From Nitzschia sp. DOCU1 (taxonomy: Eukaryota > Bacillariophyta > Bacillariophyceae > Bacillariales > Bacillariaceae): a stretch of 64,000 bases of DNA. The DNA is taken from NCBI GenBank assembly GCA_951394045.1, contig OX595995.1, positions 1,798,001 to 1,862,000 of the forward strand, in the 5' to 3' direction. Under the pieces are notes generated by a model. It ran no database searches, was not told the DNA's origin, and worked only from the letters and a program-made list of their open reading frames with translations. Positions 1-11,261 of the stretch are shown here, piece after piece. Position numbers and translations under genes: made by a program. The number at the start of each line of letters is the position of its first letter. Position 1 is the first letter of the stretch.

Positions 1-643
1 AGAAACAGAGAAGGTTAGATACACCGTAGTAGATACAAACAAGTTCAATTTTGTCGCAGTGTCTTACCTCTTCTTCGAGCTGATCATCGTAGCGCTGAGA
101 AGCATAGCGCACCATCTCCATCCCCACAAAGACGATGCCGGCAAGCAACAGCCAAAAACCAAAAAAGCGCAGGGCTGGCAAGCAGCAGCTCTTCTTCTTG
201 CCCGAGCCACCCGAAGAGTCGACCGACTTCCCAGGGATGGTGGATCCAGAGGAAGTTGCAGTCGTTCCGAAAGAAGAAGCGTCGGAACGACTACCGTCGG
301 TGACTCCATCGTACGAGTACTCATCATCGGCGTCCTCCTCGGTCTTTTGGAGCCCTTCATTCTCCGCCGCTCCTCCCGCGCGAGCGCCATCGTCCTTGAC
401 ATCTTCCTCTTCTCCCCCCTCGCCACGAAGCTTTTCCAAATCACGGAAGGAAGATGACTCAGAACAAGTAGCAGTGAAGTTGCTGTTGCTCTTACTGCTC
501 CCTTCCGGAATGCTCTCTTCCTCGACTCCTTCTTCCAACACCATCTTGCTGTTGCCCCCTGCTTTCAAGACATCATCGTCGTCGTCATCATCCACCATGA
601 ATGAACGATGAAACTCATCCTTCGCATCCATCATGATCTTCAT
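1..643 (-). CDS. Acidic single-pass membrane protein, N-terminal part (runs off left edge)
   Basis: Reading leftward from the ATG at 643-641, the minus strand stays open to the window edge. About the first 150 residues are low-complexity and strongly acidic (a run of seven Asp near residue 18, many Glu and Ser). A basic-Cys patch (GKKKSCC) follows, then one hydrophobic segment (FFGFWLLLAGIVFVGMEM), then YASQRYDDQLEEE. A good splice donor (GAG|GTAAGA) lies near 68, so the first exon may end there. A disordered cytosolic tail, one membrane span and the start of an outside domain is the pattern of diatom receptor-like proteins, including receptor-type nucleotide cyclases. That last step is inference, because the informative domain is outside the window. 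The plus-strand readings over the same bases are shadows. Confidence 0.6.
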   Translation of the reverse strand, partial: MKIMMDAKDEFHRSFMVDDDDDDDVLKAGGNSKMVLEEGVEEESIPEGSSKSNSNFTATCSESSSFRDLEKLRGEGGEEEDVKDDGARAGGAAENEGLQKTEEDADDEYSYDGVTDGSRSDASSFGTTATSSGSTIPGKSVDSSGGSGKKKSCCLPALRFFGFWLLLAGIVFVGMEMVRYASQRYDDQLEEEVRHCDKIELVCIYYGVSNLLCF

Positions 644-1429
644 CTTAACTCTATTAACCCGTGATTGATTGAGAAAATTGATACGGCCCTACGGAAAAAA
701 TGAGCTTTCTGGTGGGAGTGAGAAACATCCCGGCGGATGAGAAAAACCTGAATCCCACCACCAAAATCCGTAAAGCGTCGTACTCAATCCACGACGACAA
801 TCTCGAGAAGGATCTATCCAAGGATCCAAGCCAAACGAACGAACGCCCTCGACCGCCCTAGCGGCATTGCTACTAGTAGTAGCGTGGGACTCCATCCTTG
901 GTTGTAGCCAGGACACTGGATTTTGTACGTAGTCGGTGGGACTCGCGAGTCGTGCGCAAGTTCAGACAGGGATAATTGGCAGTCTGTATGTCAGCCGTAT
1001 GGGAATGAGGCATATCAGTTCGACGGCGACAACTTTCGAAGGTACATTCCAATGCGTTTGGGAGGTAGTCGTCGAATCGCAAAGCAAGGTCAAGACATGG
1101 CCGCATCGAACACAAGCAGCCACAGTGGAAATGGATGGAAGCTGATTGATATTTTCAACTGCAAGAAGCGGTCATTGGAGATAAAAACTGGTTGAAAAAG
1201 TTGCTGCCAGATTCAATCCCGAGACTTCGGGACTCAATTGAGAAGGGTCAATGTCGTCGCCTCTCCGTACGGTAGTTCCAAGCAGAGGCAACTTGCTACG
1301 GTGATGAATCCATACTGTAGATGAAAGGCGGCTATCCAATGTTTTCGAACCCCGATCAACCCTACCAAGAAGTTACAGCCCGATTAGATAGTCAGTCCTG
1401 TCGGAACGCTCTTTGCTTCAACCGCGCCA
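644..1429. other. Intergenic, no gene seen
   Basis: About 790 bp between the start of the left-edge gene and the stop of A1. Only short unsupported reading frames are present on both strands. It should contain the promoter of the left-edge gene and the 3' end of A1; no motif stands out. Confidence 0.5.
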
Positions 1430-3081
1430 TCAAAATTTGAGCAAATCAGAGTAGTGGCTGCAGCCTCCACGCGAGGTCCATAGCAGCATTGGATAAGATG
1501 ATTCGGTTAGATTGCTCTGTAGTTGGCGCCGTTCCGCAGCTAGATACTCCGTATGTTCGGGAGCCTGGATGTGGGGTTGATAGGCCAAAATGCTGAGCGA
1601 GGTTTGGTCGTACCGGTGGTCTAGGAGACTAGACCCTGGCGGTGATATGCAAGATGCATTAAAGCCGCATATGGTGTTGGGAATGACAAGTGTGTCGATA
1701 TAGCGCGAAGGATACACAAAGCCCTGGATGTTGCCCGAATAGTGCGGTCCGGTCTCGTAAGTGTCTTTGTCGTAGCCAAACCATGTGTACGTTCCTGACG
1801 GCCAAGAGACGACAACAAAGTTAGAAATGCATACCTAGCCCGAGTTTTGACCGAGGAATCAAGTTATACCATCAAAAAAATGTTCGACTTACCTGGGTGG
1901 GACTTTGGACTCATATGCGCATCTTGCCCTTTGCACAAGAATGTTCCATGCTGGTAGAGAATTTCTTCAATTTGGCCCACGGGTCCCGTAAACGTCGAGC
2001 CCGCATCATGCCACAAGATAGCTCCATAGTCATGAACTGACTCATTGACAGCCGCACTTTTCCAGGCGTAGTTCTTGAGCTGGCCGGAACGAATATGCTC
2101 CGGAAAAGAGGGAGGGAAACCATCTTCCCAATAGAGCTTGACTAGGTTTGGCCACGATTTGACCGCTGCCAATTCATCTGGAGACATTCCAAGATTGAAC
2201 ACTGCCAACTTGTAGTTTGGTGCCCAGAAACGCACAGACGCAGCAAGGTTTCGTAGTGCAGGAAAATATGCTGTGTTGGCGCCGGACACAAATACCATAT
2301 CTCGGATCGGCTCGCGAGGAATCTGACATGTTTTGCTAAAGGTCCAGTCTTCGGCTGCTTGCGGGCGAAATTCATCATAAATCTTGCGCCCCAGACATGC
2401 TAGACCCCGTTCACAATCGGCATCAGTCTCACATGGGTGACGGCACAAAACCATCCATTGACCAGGCTGGTCATTGACTGGATCGATTCGTACGACACTC
2501 CTCCATCTCTGAGCCCTTCGATATTCGTCCGAAGGACGATCCGTCCAAACCCCTTGCGTTTTTCGCCGATGATAGGAAATGACACACCCCGAGTGGGGGG
2601 CTAGAGCATCAGAGCGGGACACGACATCAGGAATCGATTCGTACTGGAATCGTTCTTCAATGGTCAGTTCTTTCAGACACATCTGAACACACTGCTGAAG
2701 CTTGACTTCGTTCGACGTCACATTGACTGTGCCCTGGTGGTAGGGAAGGCAAATTCCGTTTGCTGCACAAACTTCGCCGACGGGGCAGTTGCCGTGATAA
2801 CGACATGCCACGCCGCTTTCCGCGTTTTGTATCCTCAGGGCGTTATATGCTGAGGGCGTCGCACCGGCAGATAATTCTACCATCCCTCTCAATGAAAGTA
2901 AATCGGAAGAATCTTCATTCAATAATTGCAGTAGCACCAACAGCACACCCAAGGCCGACATATTGACGACAACTGCCCGGATTCTTCCACCTCGACCGTC
3001 ATCTCTATTGCGAGAAATTCCTCGCGAAAATCGAATTCGGGGAGATCCCCGATGGATTAAACTGGTAGGACTTTTCACCAT
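1430..3081 (-). CDS. A1: Cys-rich type II membrane protein with probable nucleotide-sugar-transferase-like domain
   Basis: Two exons, 3081-1893 and 1794-1430, with a 98-bp intron (donor CCCAG|GTAAGT, acceptor GTCAG|GAACG). They join in frame to 517 residues. The start is the ATG at 3081. Order: basic N-terminus, membrane anchor about 36-54, a Cys-rich segment (CRYHGNCP at 93-100, further Cys to about 252), then a domain from about 261 with NLAASVRFWAP, VFNLGMS, NYAWKSAAVNES and LWHDAG (356-361). Exon 2 carries WFGYDK, YPSRYID and DQTS-LSILAYQ. The pattern of Leu/Val-NLG, YAWK and LW-DAG resembles DUF1647-like predicted GT-A glycosyltransferases. A Golgi enzyme is likely but the substrate is unknown, and the family assignment is from memory of motifs. 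A2 and A3 are its neighbours on the same strand. Confidence 0.75.
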
Positions 3082-3798
3082 CCTAACAGGCTACCTATAA
3101 TTTTCAGTATTTTGGTATCAATATCCAATCTGGTTTGCTCTTTTGGGTCCCAACGAAGAAGTTTCCTTGTGTTGTTCATGTAACATGAAAGGAATGTGGA
3201 GACTATGCATGGGACATTTTTCAATGACTGCAAGTGTGACCGCGAGCGAACCTTTCAACGACGAAAGTTCCATCCAACGGAAATGGTCAACCGTAGTTTA
3301 ACGCGCGCATCTCCCAGATAGCGCGCGCATCCCTGCCAATCGCGAACCTGGTATTTGTAATCCCATGGTTCATAGGTATTTCAATTCTGACCTCATTTTT
3401 CTGCTATCGGAGTCTTCTTCGCTCGAGCTGTAGTAGACACACGAAACAGCCTACTACCGGTAAAATCAATGTATATGGATCCAAACAACGCGATTATCTT
3501 GTTTCAATCATTCGATTGGTCGTGTTGTTCACTACGTTTTCCTTAGCATAATGACATACCTGGTAAATATTCTATCGATTTGTCCGTCGTGGCCCAGCAG
3601 TGACACGTTGGAACGTGCATGAACTGCTGCTTGTCCTCCGCCAGCAACTTTCGTCCACCCTCACCACCTCCAAGAGTCGATATGAGATTGATGCTTTGAG
3701 TTGAAACAAAAAAAGTTCGCATGGGATGCATCATCATGTTGGTCCAAAACATCAAAACATGAAAAACGCACTAAAGACTCGTAGGTCCATCGGCTACC
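3082..3798. other. Intergenic between A1 and A2
   Basis: About 715 bp containing the upstream region of A1 and the 3' flank of A2. Only small unsupported frames are present. A GCGCGC-containing stretch lies near 3300-3335, but I see no clear regulatory element. Confidence 0.45.
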
Positions 3799-5447
3799 TC
3801 AAAATTTGAGGAAGTTACGATAGTGGCTGCTGCTTCCACGCGACGACCAAAGCACCATTGGATAAGATGACTTACTCAAATCCTGCTGAAGTTGATGCTT
3901 TTTCGCTGCTAGATACTCCGTATATTCGGGCGCTTGGATGTGAGGTTGATAGGCCAAGATGCTGATGGAGGTTTGGTCGTACCGGTGGTTAGCGAAACTA
4001 GCCCCTGGCGGCGATATGCAAGAGGCATTGAAGGCACAGATGGTGTTGGGGATAACAATTGTGTCAATATAGCGCGAAGGATACACAAACCCCTGTACGT
4101 TGCCGGAAAAGTGAGGCCCTGTCTCGTACGTGGCTTTGTCGTAGCCAAACCATTTGTATGTTTCTGCCGGGCGAGAAGACAAGAATGTAAGAACGCCATA
4201 GTAGATAAAAGAGTTTTCATGAAAGATTCCAGGAAGCGCAACATTAAAAGAAACGTGCTCGCCGTACCTGGGTGGGACTTTGGACTCATATGCGCATCTT
4301 GCCCTTTGCACAAGAATGTTCCATGCTGGTAGAGAATTTCTTCAATTTGGTCCACGGGGCCTGTAAACGACGAGCCAGCATCATGCCACAAGATAGCTCC
4401 ATAGTCATGAACTGACTGATTCACAGCCGCACTTTTCCAGGCATAATTGAAGATCTGTCCGGACCGGATATGCTCAGGAAAATAAGAGGGGTAACCATCC
4501 TCCCAATAGAGCTTGTCTAGGTTTGGCCATGTTTTTACGTTGGCCAATTGATCTGGAGACATTCCAAGATTGAACACTGCCAACTTGTAGTTTGGTGCCC
4601 AGAAACGCACAGACGCAGCAAGGTTTCGTAGCGCTAAAAAATATGCTGTGCTGGCGCCGGACACAAATACCATATCTCGGATCGGCTCGCGAGGAATCTG
4701 ACATGTTTTGCTAAAGGTCCAGTCTTCGGCTGCTTGCGGGCGAAATTCATCATAAATCTTGCGCCCCAGACATGCTAGACCCCGTTCACAATCGGCATCA
4801 GTCTCACATGGGTGACGGCACAAAACCATCCATTGACCAGGCTGGTCATTGACTGGATCGATTCGTACGACACTCCTCCATCTCTGAGCCCTTCGATATT
4901 CGTCCGAAGGACGATCCGTCCAAACCCCTTGCGTTTTTCGCCGATGATAGGAAATGACACACCCCGAGTGGGGGGCTAGAGCAACAGAGCGGGACACGAC
5001 ATCAGGAATCGATTCGTACTGGAATCGTTCTTCAATGGTCAGTTCTTTCAGACACATCTGAACACACTGCTGAAGCTTGACTTCGTTCGACGTCACATTG
5101 ACTGTGCCCTGGTGGTAGGGAAGGCAAATTCCGTTTGCTGCACAAACTTCGCCGACTGGGCAGTTTCCGTCATATCGACAGGCCACACCACTTCCCGTTT
5201 TCTGCATCAGGGCTGTCGACGCTTTGGACGCCACGTCAGCCTTGAATTTCCCTAGTTCAGCCAACGAAAGCTCTTCCGACGATCTGTCATTCGAATATTG
5301 CAGGAGAACCAGCAGCACACACAGGGCCGACATGCTGCCGACAGTGGCCCGACTTTGTCGACCACCATGGCCTGCACGAGGAGCTACACGCGGACCTCGA
5401 ATTCGCGGCGTTGCCCCATTGATCAATTTGATGGGGCATTTCACCAT
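3799..5447 (-). CDS. A2: paralog of A1, probable Golgi glycosyltransferase-like protein
   Basis: Exons 5447-4268 and 4163-3799 with a 104-bp intron (CCCAG|GTACGG to CGGCAG|AAACA) at the same codon as in A1. They join to 514 residues. The start is the ATG at 5447. The layout matches A1: basic tail, one membrane segment (SALCVLLVLLQY), CRYDGNCP, the Cys-rich region, then NLAASVRFWAP, NLGMS, YAWKSAAVN and LWHDAG. Residues encoded by 4551-5155 are nearly identical to A1, while the N-terminus, the segment after YAWK and exon 2 differ much more. That contrast points to gene conversion. If the intron is not removed the frame stays open into a false tail, so a continuous 512-residue reading should not be taken as the protein. 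Confidence 0.75.
4551..5155. repeat. Gene-conversion-like tract shared with A1 (2176-2780)
   Basis: Over about 605 bp, A2 and A1 differ at only about six positions that I could find: five clustered near 2267-2287 (4642-4662 here) and one near 2610. Immediately outside, at 2100-2175 versus 4476-4550 and upstream of 2781 versus 5156, they differ at many sites. The abrupt change in identity inside one coding region is the evidence. Confidence 0.6.
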
Positions 5448-5802
5448 GGCTACAAGCTAGCTAGTATTCTCAGTATAGTCTGCCGATGAAGTTTCTTTGT
5501 GTTGTTTGTGAACGAGATGAGACACCGATGATGCACCTCGAAGGTTTGTTATTTTTGAAACGATATCTCCAATGATGTATGTGGATAGTTGATTAATCCG
5601 AGCGCAAGATAGGTCCAATCCAATGTGTCAAAATCGATCTTATTATTAGCTGTCTCATAACCCAAAAGCCAACGTATTTGTACCCCCACGGTCGGTTGGT
5701 ACCTCATTCCATATCATCCCGGGAACCCGAGAAGTCTCTCCGCTCGACGTCGTAGCTAGACACCAAAATTTCTCGTCTGCTATTCATACTGGCTACCTTA
5801 TA
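5448..5802. other. Intergenic between A2 and A3
   Basis: About 355 bp holding the A2 promoter region and the A3 3' flank. No other gene or clear motif is seen. Confidence 0.45.
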
Positions 5803-7487
5803 TTACCTACCCTGGGTAAAGCCATGGTTCTCGGCATAATAGTCACAAGTTCCCCGGGCCGTCCATAGTATGTAAGGGGTTGAAGCCACGCTCAAGGATT
5901 GGGTGTGCAATTGTTCGAAGCTTCCCGCGAGAAATTCCGTATACGAATACGCTTGAACGTGCTCTTGATAGGCCAAAATACTGAGCGAAGTTTGATCGAA
6001 ACGATGGTTGCCAACATATGCTTGGGGCGGAGCAATGCAAGCTGGATCCATGGCACATTGGGCATTGCGTATCACAATACTGTCAATATACCGGGAGGGA
6101 TAGACGTGACCTTGAATACCACCAGCATAATGTGGACCCGCCGCATAGGTTTCTTTATCGTATCCAAACCATCGATAGGTTGCTAATGATTATAGCAAAA
6201 ATAAATCGTGAGTACTTTGCTGCACACTAATAGTACCTTGATAATGATTTCCAAGAACAACATTAATAACAACTCACCTGGATGGGATAGTGATTTCATG
6301 TGCTCATCTTGACCTCGTACCAAAAACAGGCCATGGAGTTGAATGATTTCTTCAATGGGCTCCACGGGACTCACAATGGTAACGCCGGCATCCAGCCACA
6401 GAATAGACTTGTACTCGTGCACCGACTCGTTGACGGCCAAACTTTTCCAAGCGTAATTGTGTAGATTCGTGGTCACATGAGGAGGAAAATGACCCGGAAA
6501 GCCGTGTTTCCAATGAATACCAAGTACATTGGGCCACGATTCTACTCGCGACAATTCCTCTAGTGTCATGCCGAGATTGTAAACGACCAATCGTCGTGAG
6601 GGACTCCAATACCAGAAGGACGCTGCCAAATTTTCGAGTGCATCAAAATACCCCGAATCGGCTCCCGAAACTATCACCATGTCATTTTGTTGTGGATTGG
6701 CAAGCTGGCAAGTTTGGTCAAAGGTCCCATTGAATACTGATGATTCGTGGTTATATGCTTGTCGGCCTAGGCATTTCAATTTTGCGGGGCAATCTGCATT
6801 TGTTTTGCACGTGTGACGACAGAGTACCATCCACCCTGACGACGTTTGAGCCTTATCCTTTCCCCCCAGGATTGGATCGATCCGTACGAGACTTCTCCAT
6901 CGTTGTGCAATGCGATAGTCCATGGAAGGACGATCCGTCCACTTTCCGTGGCGTCGTTGCCGTTGAAATTCCACGACACATCCCAGCTGGGCAAGATAGG
7001 TCGATCGCACGATAGGTATCGATCCAAATTGAAAGCCTTCTTCTATCGTTAGCTCCTTGAGACATGTTTCGACACATAGTTCATGTCGTTTTTCGTTTGT
7101 AGTAGTATTCCACAAGTGGTTGCGCGAGGACGAATACTCTTGACATTGGTGGTGTGCGGTGCATGCGGTTCCAATGGGACAGTTGCCGTGATACCGACAA
7201 GGAAGGACGTCCGTAGTATTGTCGGCCAGAGCCACTTCCGGAGTATACAATAACCGAACATAGACAAATGCACCCATTACGAGAAGAAGAAGGGCTACCA
7301 TGAATTTGCTTTGCCGTCGCAAACGAGGAATCTTTCGGTTCCTCGTAGTTTTTCTTGTTGCGGCCACTACTGCTGAAGTATGCACAATCTCGACCATGAT
7401 GATGACCCCTAAATTGCTCCATTCGAAAACGTTTCGGGGTACCGCCCAAGATGCTGCAGCAGCAATACAATGCGATGGCCTGTCCAT
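5803..7487 (-). CDS. A3: third paralog of the A family, intact
   Basis: Exons 7487-6278 and 6182-5803 with a 95-bp intron (ATCCAG|GTGAGT to CATTAG|CAACC), joining to 529 residues. The start is the ATG at 7487; an in-frame ATG 30 codons later (MVEIVHTS) would also leave the membrane segment at about 63-80 intact. It has CRYHGNCP, the Cys-rich region, NLAASFWYWSP, VVYNLGMT, YAWKSLAVNES and LWLDAG. It is clearly more diverged than A1 and A2 are from each other. Its 5' half (from 6770 upstream through the promoter) is the left edge of the 8.6-kb tandem array, so the same bases recur at 15409-16126 and 24048-24765. This is the only complete A gene associated with the array. Confidence 0.75.
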
Positions 7488-7720
7488 ACAATCAGTAGCA
7501 ATGGGTGCGTCATCGTCGCGACGGCGGGAAGAGAAACAACAAAATGAGATCAGCGCGCCGGTCCAGCTGGCGCGCCGTAATCAGGACCGAACGGGACTAT
7601 TGCCTGAAGCGCGCACGCCAGCATAATTCGCGCCAGCCCTTCTTTGAGCCTGGCCAACACGAAGGATTTTAAACTAACAAGCCCCACTATTTATCGCTTC
7701 TTATTTGCCTTAGTCGAACG

Positions 7721-8085
7721 TTGCAAGTTTGTTTAAGAAGATGGAATTCGAGTTTCAGAAGATGGAATTCAGATGATGAATATTTAAGAAGATGGAATGC
7801 GACTTTCAGAAGATGGAATTCAGATGATGAATATTTAATAAGATGGAATGCGACTTTCAGAAGATGGAATTCCGATGTTGAAGATTTAAGAAGATGGCAT
7901 AAGGAATTCGAATGCGAATTTCAGAAGATGGAATTCAGATGATGAATATTTAAGAAGATGGAAGGCATGTTTCAGAAGATGGAGTGCAGATGATGAATAT
8001 TTAAGAAGATGGGCATAGGATTTCGGAAGATGGAATTCAGATGATGAGAATTTAAGAAGATGGCATAAAGAATTCAGATGATTGG
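7721..8085. repeat. 51-bp-period minisatellite, unit 1
   Basis: About six to seven copies of a 51-bp block made from two related half-units (AAGATGGAATTC and GATGATGAATATTTAAGA). Because the period is a multiple of three, plus-strand frames read repeated RRWNS-DDEYL and minus-strand frames HLLKYSSSEF. I see no start or domain, so this is not called a gene. It lies upstream of gene D between D and the divergent A3 promoter. The fourth, older copy of the region (34403-34797) lacks it. Confidence 0.85.
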
Positions 8086-8693
8086 AAGGTGTTCCGTGTT
8101 TAGCGAGACATTCGTTTATGCCATGACGGAACAGGCATGTCAAGGATCGCGCGTGCACTTCCAAGTTGGACAGGCTCGTGTTCTGGCCGCCCGGCGTGAC
8201 ATTGAGGCGATGGTCCCGCGCGGTCCAGTACCGCTTGTGGATTGTCCATCCATCCGCGCGTGCTTGAAATTCAAAGGAAGTCTGCCGCTTACGAGGGAAG
8301 CCTTCCTTGGAGTTCGGGAGAATTTCCGAAAATTAATGACCCGAACAGTTTGAACCCTCCAAGCGCGGTCGGTGTTGGTGGAAAGTGCTTGTGAGGAGGC
8401 GATCGTTTCCCGGCGCTACATACACCGGTACCGCTCGTACCGTCCGTAACATAAGCCCCCAAATGACTTTAGGGCATATGTAGGGTTTTGGTTTGGGTTT
8501 GACCTTATCTTAGATATTAGGGGTGCCCGAGGATTGCCTATTCCGTACCGACGCGTAATAATCGAATTTTCGACGCGTGCTGCCCACATTTGATCGTGGT
8601 TTTTTGGTTTCTTGCTGCTTCCGTCACCCATGCGTTCAGTAGTGCAGTTTTCTCCTGGGTTTCCTTGCATAAAGCATTTCTGCTGTGTTGTTC

Positions 8694-8831
8694 GAATCTT
8701 CTTGTCATCATGCCGGCAAGCAGGAAATTCTCAACGAGATCGTGTCTTTATGTTGTGTTGTTGAATCTTCTTGTCATCATATCGGCCAGGAGGACATTCT
8801 CAACGAGATCGTTTCTTTCTGTCGTGTTGTT
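8694..8831 (+). repeat. 69-bp tandem duplication inside the D signal-anchor coding region
   Basis: The block starting GAATCTTCTTGTCATCAT at 8694 recurs at 8763. Both copies are in frame and encode LLVI-ARR/SRKFSTRS-like 23-residue repeats. The same duplication exists at +8,639 and +17,278. Confidence 0.8.
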
Positions 8832-10375
8832 GACGTTAGGGACCGGATACATTTATTTGAATGTTGTATGGCTCCGCCTTCATTTGAACATGGATGTTTC
8901 GCCTCCAACCACCACCACCATGTCCCAAGGAATTCAACTGCCCCTCAATTCTTCAGTCGTGCCACGATCTTCTTCGTGTGGCTTTCAAATGTTTCCTTAC
9001 CCGGACAGTCAATCTCGGCTTCCTTGGTTGTTTGATTTATTTGCCTCCCATGATGCCCAGCACGTTACCTTTGTGGCACTCCATCGCGGAAATATTGATT
9101 CTCAGTTTCAGCAAGTCGACAGTTATGTTTGGAATGTCACCACGGGTGTCCAGCATCGCTTCCTGTGTAATTTTCAGGGAGAAGATCAGGTATTCTCCGA
9201 GCCCGTGCACCCCCAAGGTTATGGCAACTTGAGTAATGGAGAACAAGAATGGACCTACTTGATTCGATGTCCGATTCCGCGGAAGTATCGATCATTGATT
9301 GTTCCTGGCCAAAACGAAACAACGTTGCATGTAGACTTGCTGCCTGCTCAAAGACTGAAAGCCGGTACTGCAAGAAGGGCAACGGGCTCTTCAGTTGTTC
9401 AGAGTTCACAGTCTCCAAAACTTTCAAACTTGCCTATCTGTCATCCGGCACCTTTGCAACCAAAAAAGCATCGGCTCATGGCTCACACTCGGATCAAGAG
9501 TGAATACTCCTATTTTAACAAAGGCAAAACCATCTCGGACAATCATCGTGTCAAGGACTGGATTGAGTACCACCTATATCAAGGATTCGATCATTTCGTC
9601 ATCTACGACAATGATCCTGAAGATCACGGTCCCCTGGAATCACTATTACAACCGTATGTAGAGGCTGGCGTAGTGACCCGCGTGTGGAATCCCATCAACG
9701 AGCCTCTTCGAGTAAAGAACGGTCAGCAGTCATGTCATATTCAGGGGGCAACAGGAGTTTCTGCACTGCATCGGTTTGGATTTGCGTCCGAATATTTCGC
9801 CAATATGGACATCGACGAGTTCTTCATTCCAGGTACGTTGTTTTTATGCACACGACGACGCTTCTTGTAAGCTTTCGTGGTGGTGGTCGACTCGATCTTC
9901 TTCGCTAATGACATTCCCACCACATTTGCTGTATTTAGCGAGACCTGAGCAGAAAGTTTACGAAATTGCCAAAGGATTCCTCAACAACCCCGCTGTGGAC
10001 GGAATCAAATGGAGCCCCGGAGTCATGTCGTGGTGCAATGGAACAGTGTACAAATCGAATCATGCAGAACTAGAGAAAACGTGTAGAACCCAGTACCGCA
10101 GGAGCGGGCCAAAGCAAATCTTTCGGGCCGATCGAATGCTGCTCTATCACACCCATCATGCCTTTTTAACAACCAATTGGACAAGGCCTAGGGTAAGTTT
10201 GGTACGCAAGGATGCGGGATTCTTGGGACACATGCGTCGAGGTGTCAAAGGGGTAAAGGACAAGTACAACGAGGGCGAGGTCATTCTTACCGAATGGGGC
10301 GAGGAATCGCGTATCGCAACTCTAGTTCACTATTGGAATAACGTCAAGCGAGGGCAGGGTGGCAAGACAAGTTGA
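8710..10375 (+). CDS. D, copy 1: GT92 (DUF23) family glycosyltransferase, one intron
   Basis: Exons 8710-9832 and 9939-10375 with a 106-bp intron (TTCCAG|GTACGT to TATTTAG|CGAGA), joining to 519 residues. I chose the ATG at 8710 (MPASRKF); the open frame reaches back to 8590 but without an ATG. Short basic tail, membrane anchor about 35-57, Ser/Thr-rich stem, then the GT92 core: DWIEYHLYQGFDHFVIYDND from residue 283, the acidic NMDIDEF at 365-371 (D367 and D369 as the likely metal-nucleotide-sugar site), and YHTHHAF near the end. GT92 members are Golgi galactosyltransferases in animals and plants; the acceptor here is unknown. The N-terminal membrane region contains a 69-bp (23-residue) duplication. 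The C-terminus after LGHMRRG differs from paralog E. Confidence 0.85.
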
Positions 10376-10851
10376 TGTTCTTGTCCTGCAGAGACTGCTG
10401 GATTTTCCCCCCCTCTTTTATCAGCAGCTGTACTAATACTAGCAAGTTGTTGGTGATTGCCAAAGAAGCTACGTTCTCTCTCTCTCTCCCTAGCCTTTTA
10501 TCTAAGACCATACTTTTCTGTAATTGTGCAAACCGAACGTCAGCAGCAGCAAGCAGTACTACTAGCAAGTCGGTGATTGGAAAAGAAGCTACGCTGGTAA
10601 ACCACTTCAACGGCTCTATGGAATACAAGGCAGCATGTATCTGCCACGACGTCCATAGCACATACAGGCGATACGATACGTTTGGAGAGGGGTGAGGTGG
10701 CGTGGTGACGGATGAAATACTATTGAAATAACATCGACAGCACTATCCGGTACTGCGCTACGTAGCTCCCACTCGATGAGAAGCAGTCGCTCTCCATTTC
10801 TTATAACGAGATTTCGGGTCGCCTGAAAACATTGCAAGCGGCCGTTCTTAA
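10376..10851 (+). pseudogene. GT92 tail remnant and non-coding spacer, unit 1
   Basis: Between D and the CcdA fragment. At 10575-10690 a plus-strand frame reads GKEATLVNHFNGSMEYKA. It lines up with the C-terminus of gene E (GKAISM, then DHFDGFLEYKAT), so it is a leftover GT92 3' end with no body attached. Just upstream, a block near 10450 and one near 10572 share GTGATTG-AAAGAAGCTACG, a local duplication. A CT-dinucleotide run lies at about 10476-10490. The same bases recur at 19015-19490 and 27654-28129. Confidence 0.55.
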
Positions 10852-11181
10852 AGAAAGTGGAAATATCCTAATCGAACCTTTCTTCTTGGAGGGTCGTCGG
10901 CTCTAGTGGCATCTCCGTGCGCGACGCCAGTGCTAACGAGCATCTTGGCATTTGGAGCGCTGCTACTCTTCTTTTACACTCTGGGATATTCGACGGCGCT
11001 ACTTATTACGGCCGCTACGGGTGGACAAGCGCTGGTACGGTTAAAGCAAATGGGTGACGATCAAACATCCATTTATGGCAAGATTGCACCTTGGGTGACG
11101 CCATTCACTGCCGGTATCCTTCTAGTATGGTACGGCACCAGTGGGCTCTTGACAACAGCGTTTGGTGATCCATCCCTCTAG
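10852..11181 (+). pseudogene. CcdA-like cytochrome c biogenesis protein, C-terminal fragment, copy 1
   Basis: The frame opens just after a TAA at 10849 and has no ATG. It reads FLLGGSSALVASPCATPVL followed by LLLFFYTLGYSTALLITAA and a last membrane segment with WVTPFTAGILLVWYG. SPC-TPVL and LGYSTPLLI are hallmarks of the second half of CcdA/DsbD transmembrane proteins, which pass reducing power across a membrane (thylakoid in plastids). Only about 100 of the usual 200 or more residues are present, and the stretch normally between the third and fourth segments looks shortened. No upstream exon was recognised. I read it as a captured, dead gene fragment. Confidence 0.6.
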
Positions 11182-11261
11182 CAGGACTGATGGCCTCGAT
11201 AAATTGTAAAAGGGATAAGGTAGACTAGAATTCCACGTCGATATGCAGTCCAGCTACGCCT

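Noticed and set aside
59..611. Plus-strand open frames over the left-edge gene
   Set aside because: They are Ser/Pro-rich reverse readings of an acidic low-complexity minus-strand gene that has an ATG, a membrane segment and a splice donor.
3909..5447. Continuous 512-codon reading of A2
   Set aside because: It runs through the intron and into the wrong frame of exon 2; the spliced model restores the same C-terminus as A1 and A3.
7300..7626. Plus-strand frame opposite the A3 start, repeated in each unit
   Set aside because: Shadow of A3 codons and its promoter region; no domain.
8590..8709. Longer N-terminus for gene D
   Set aside because: No ATG upstream; the first ATG at 8710 gives a normal type II anchor layout.
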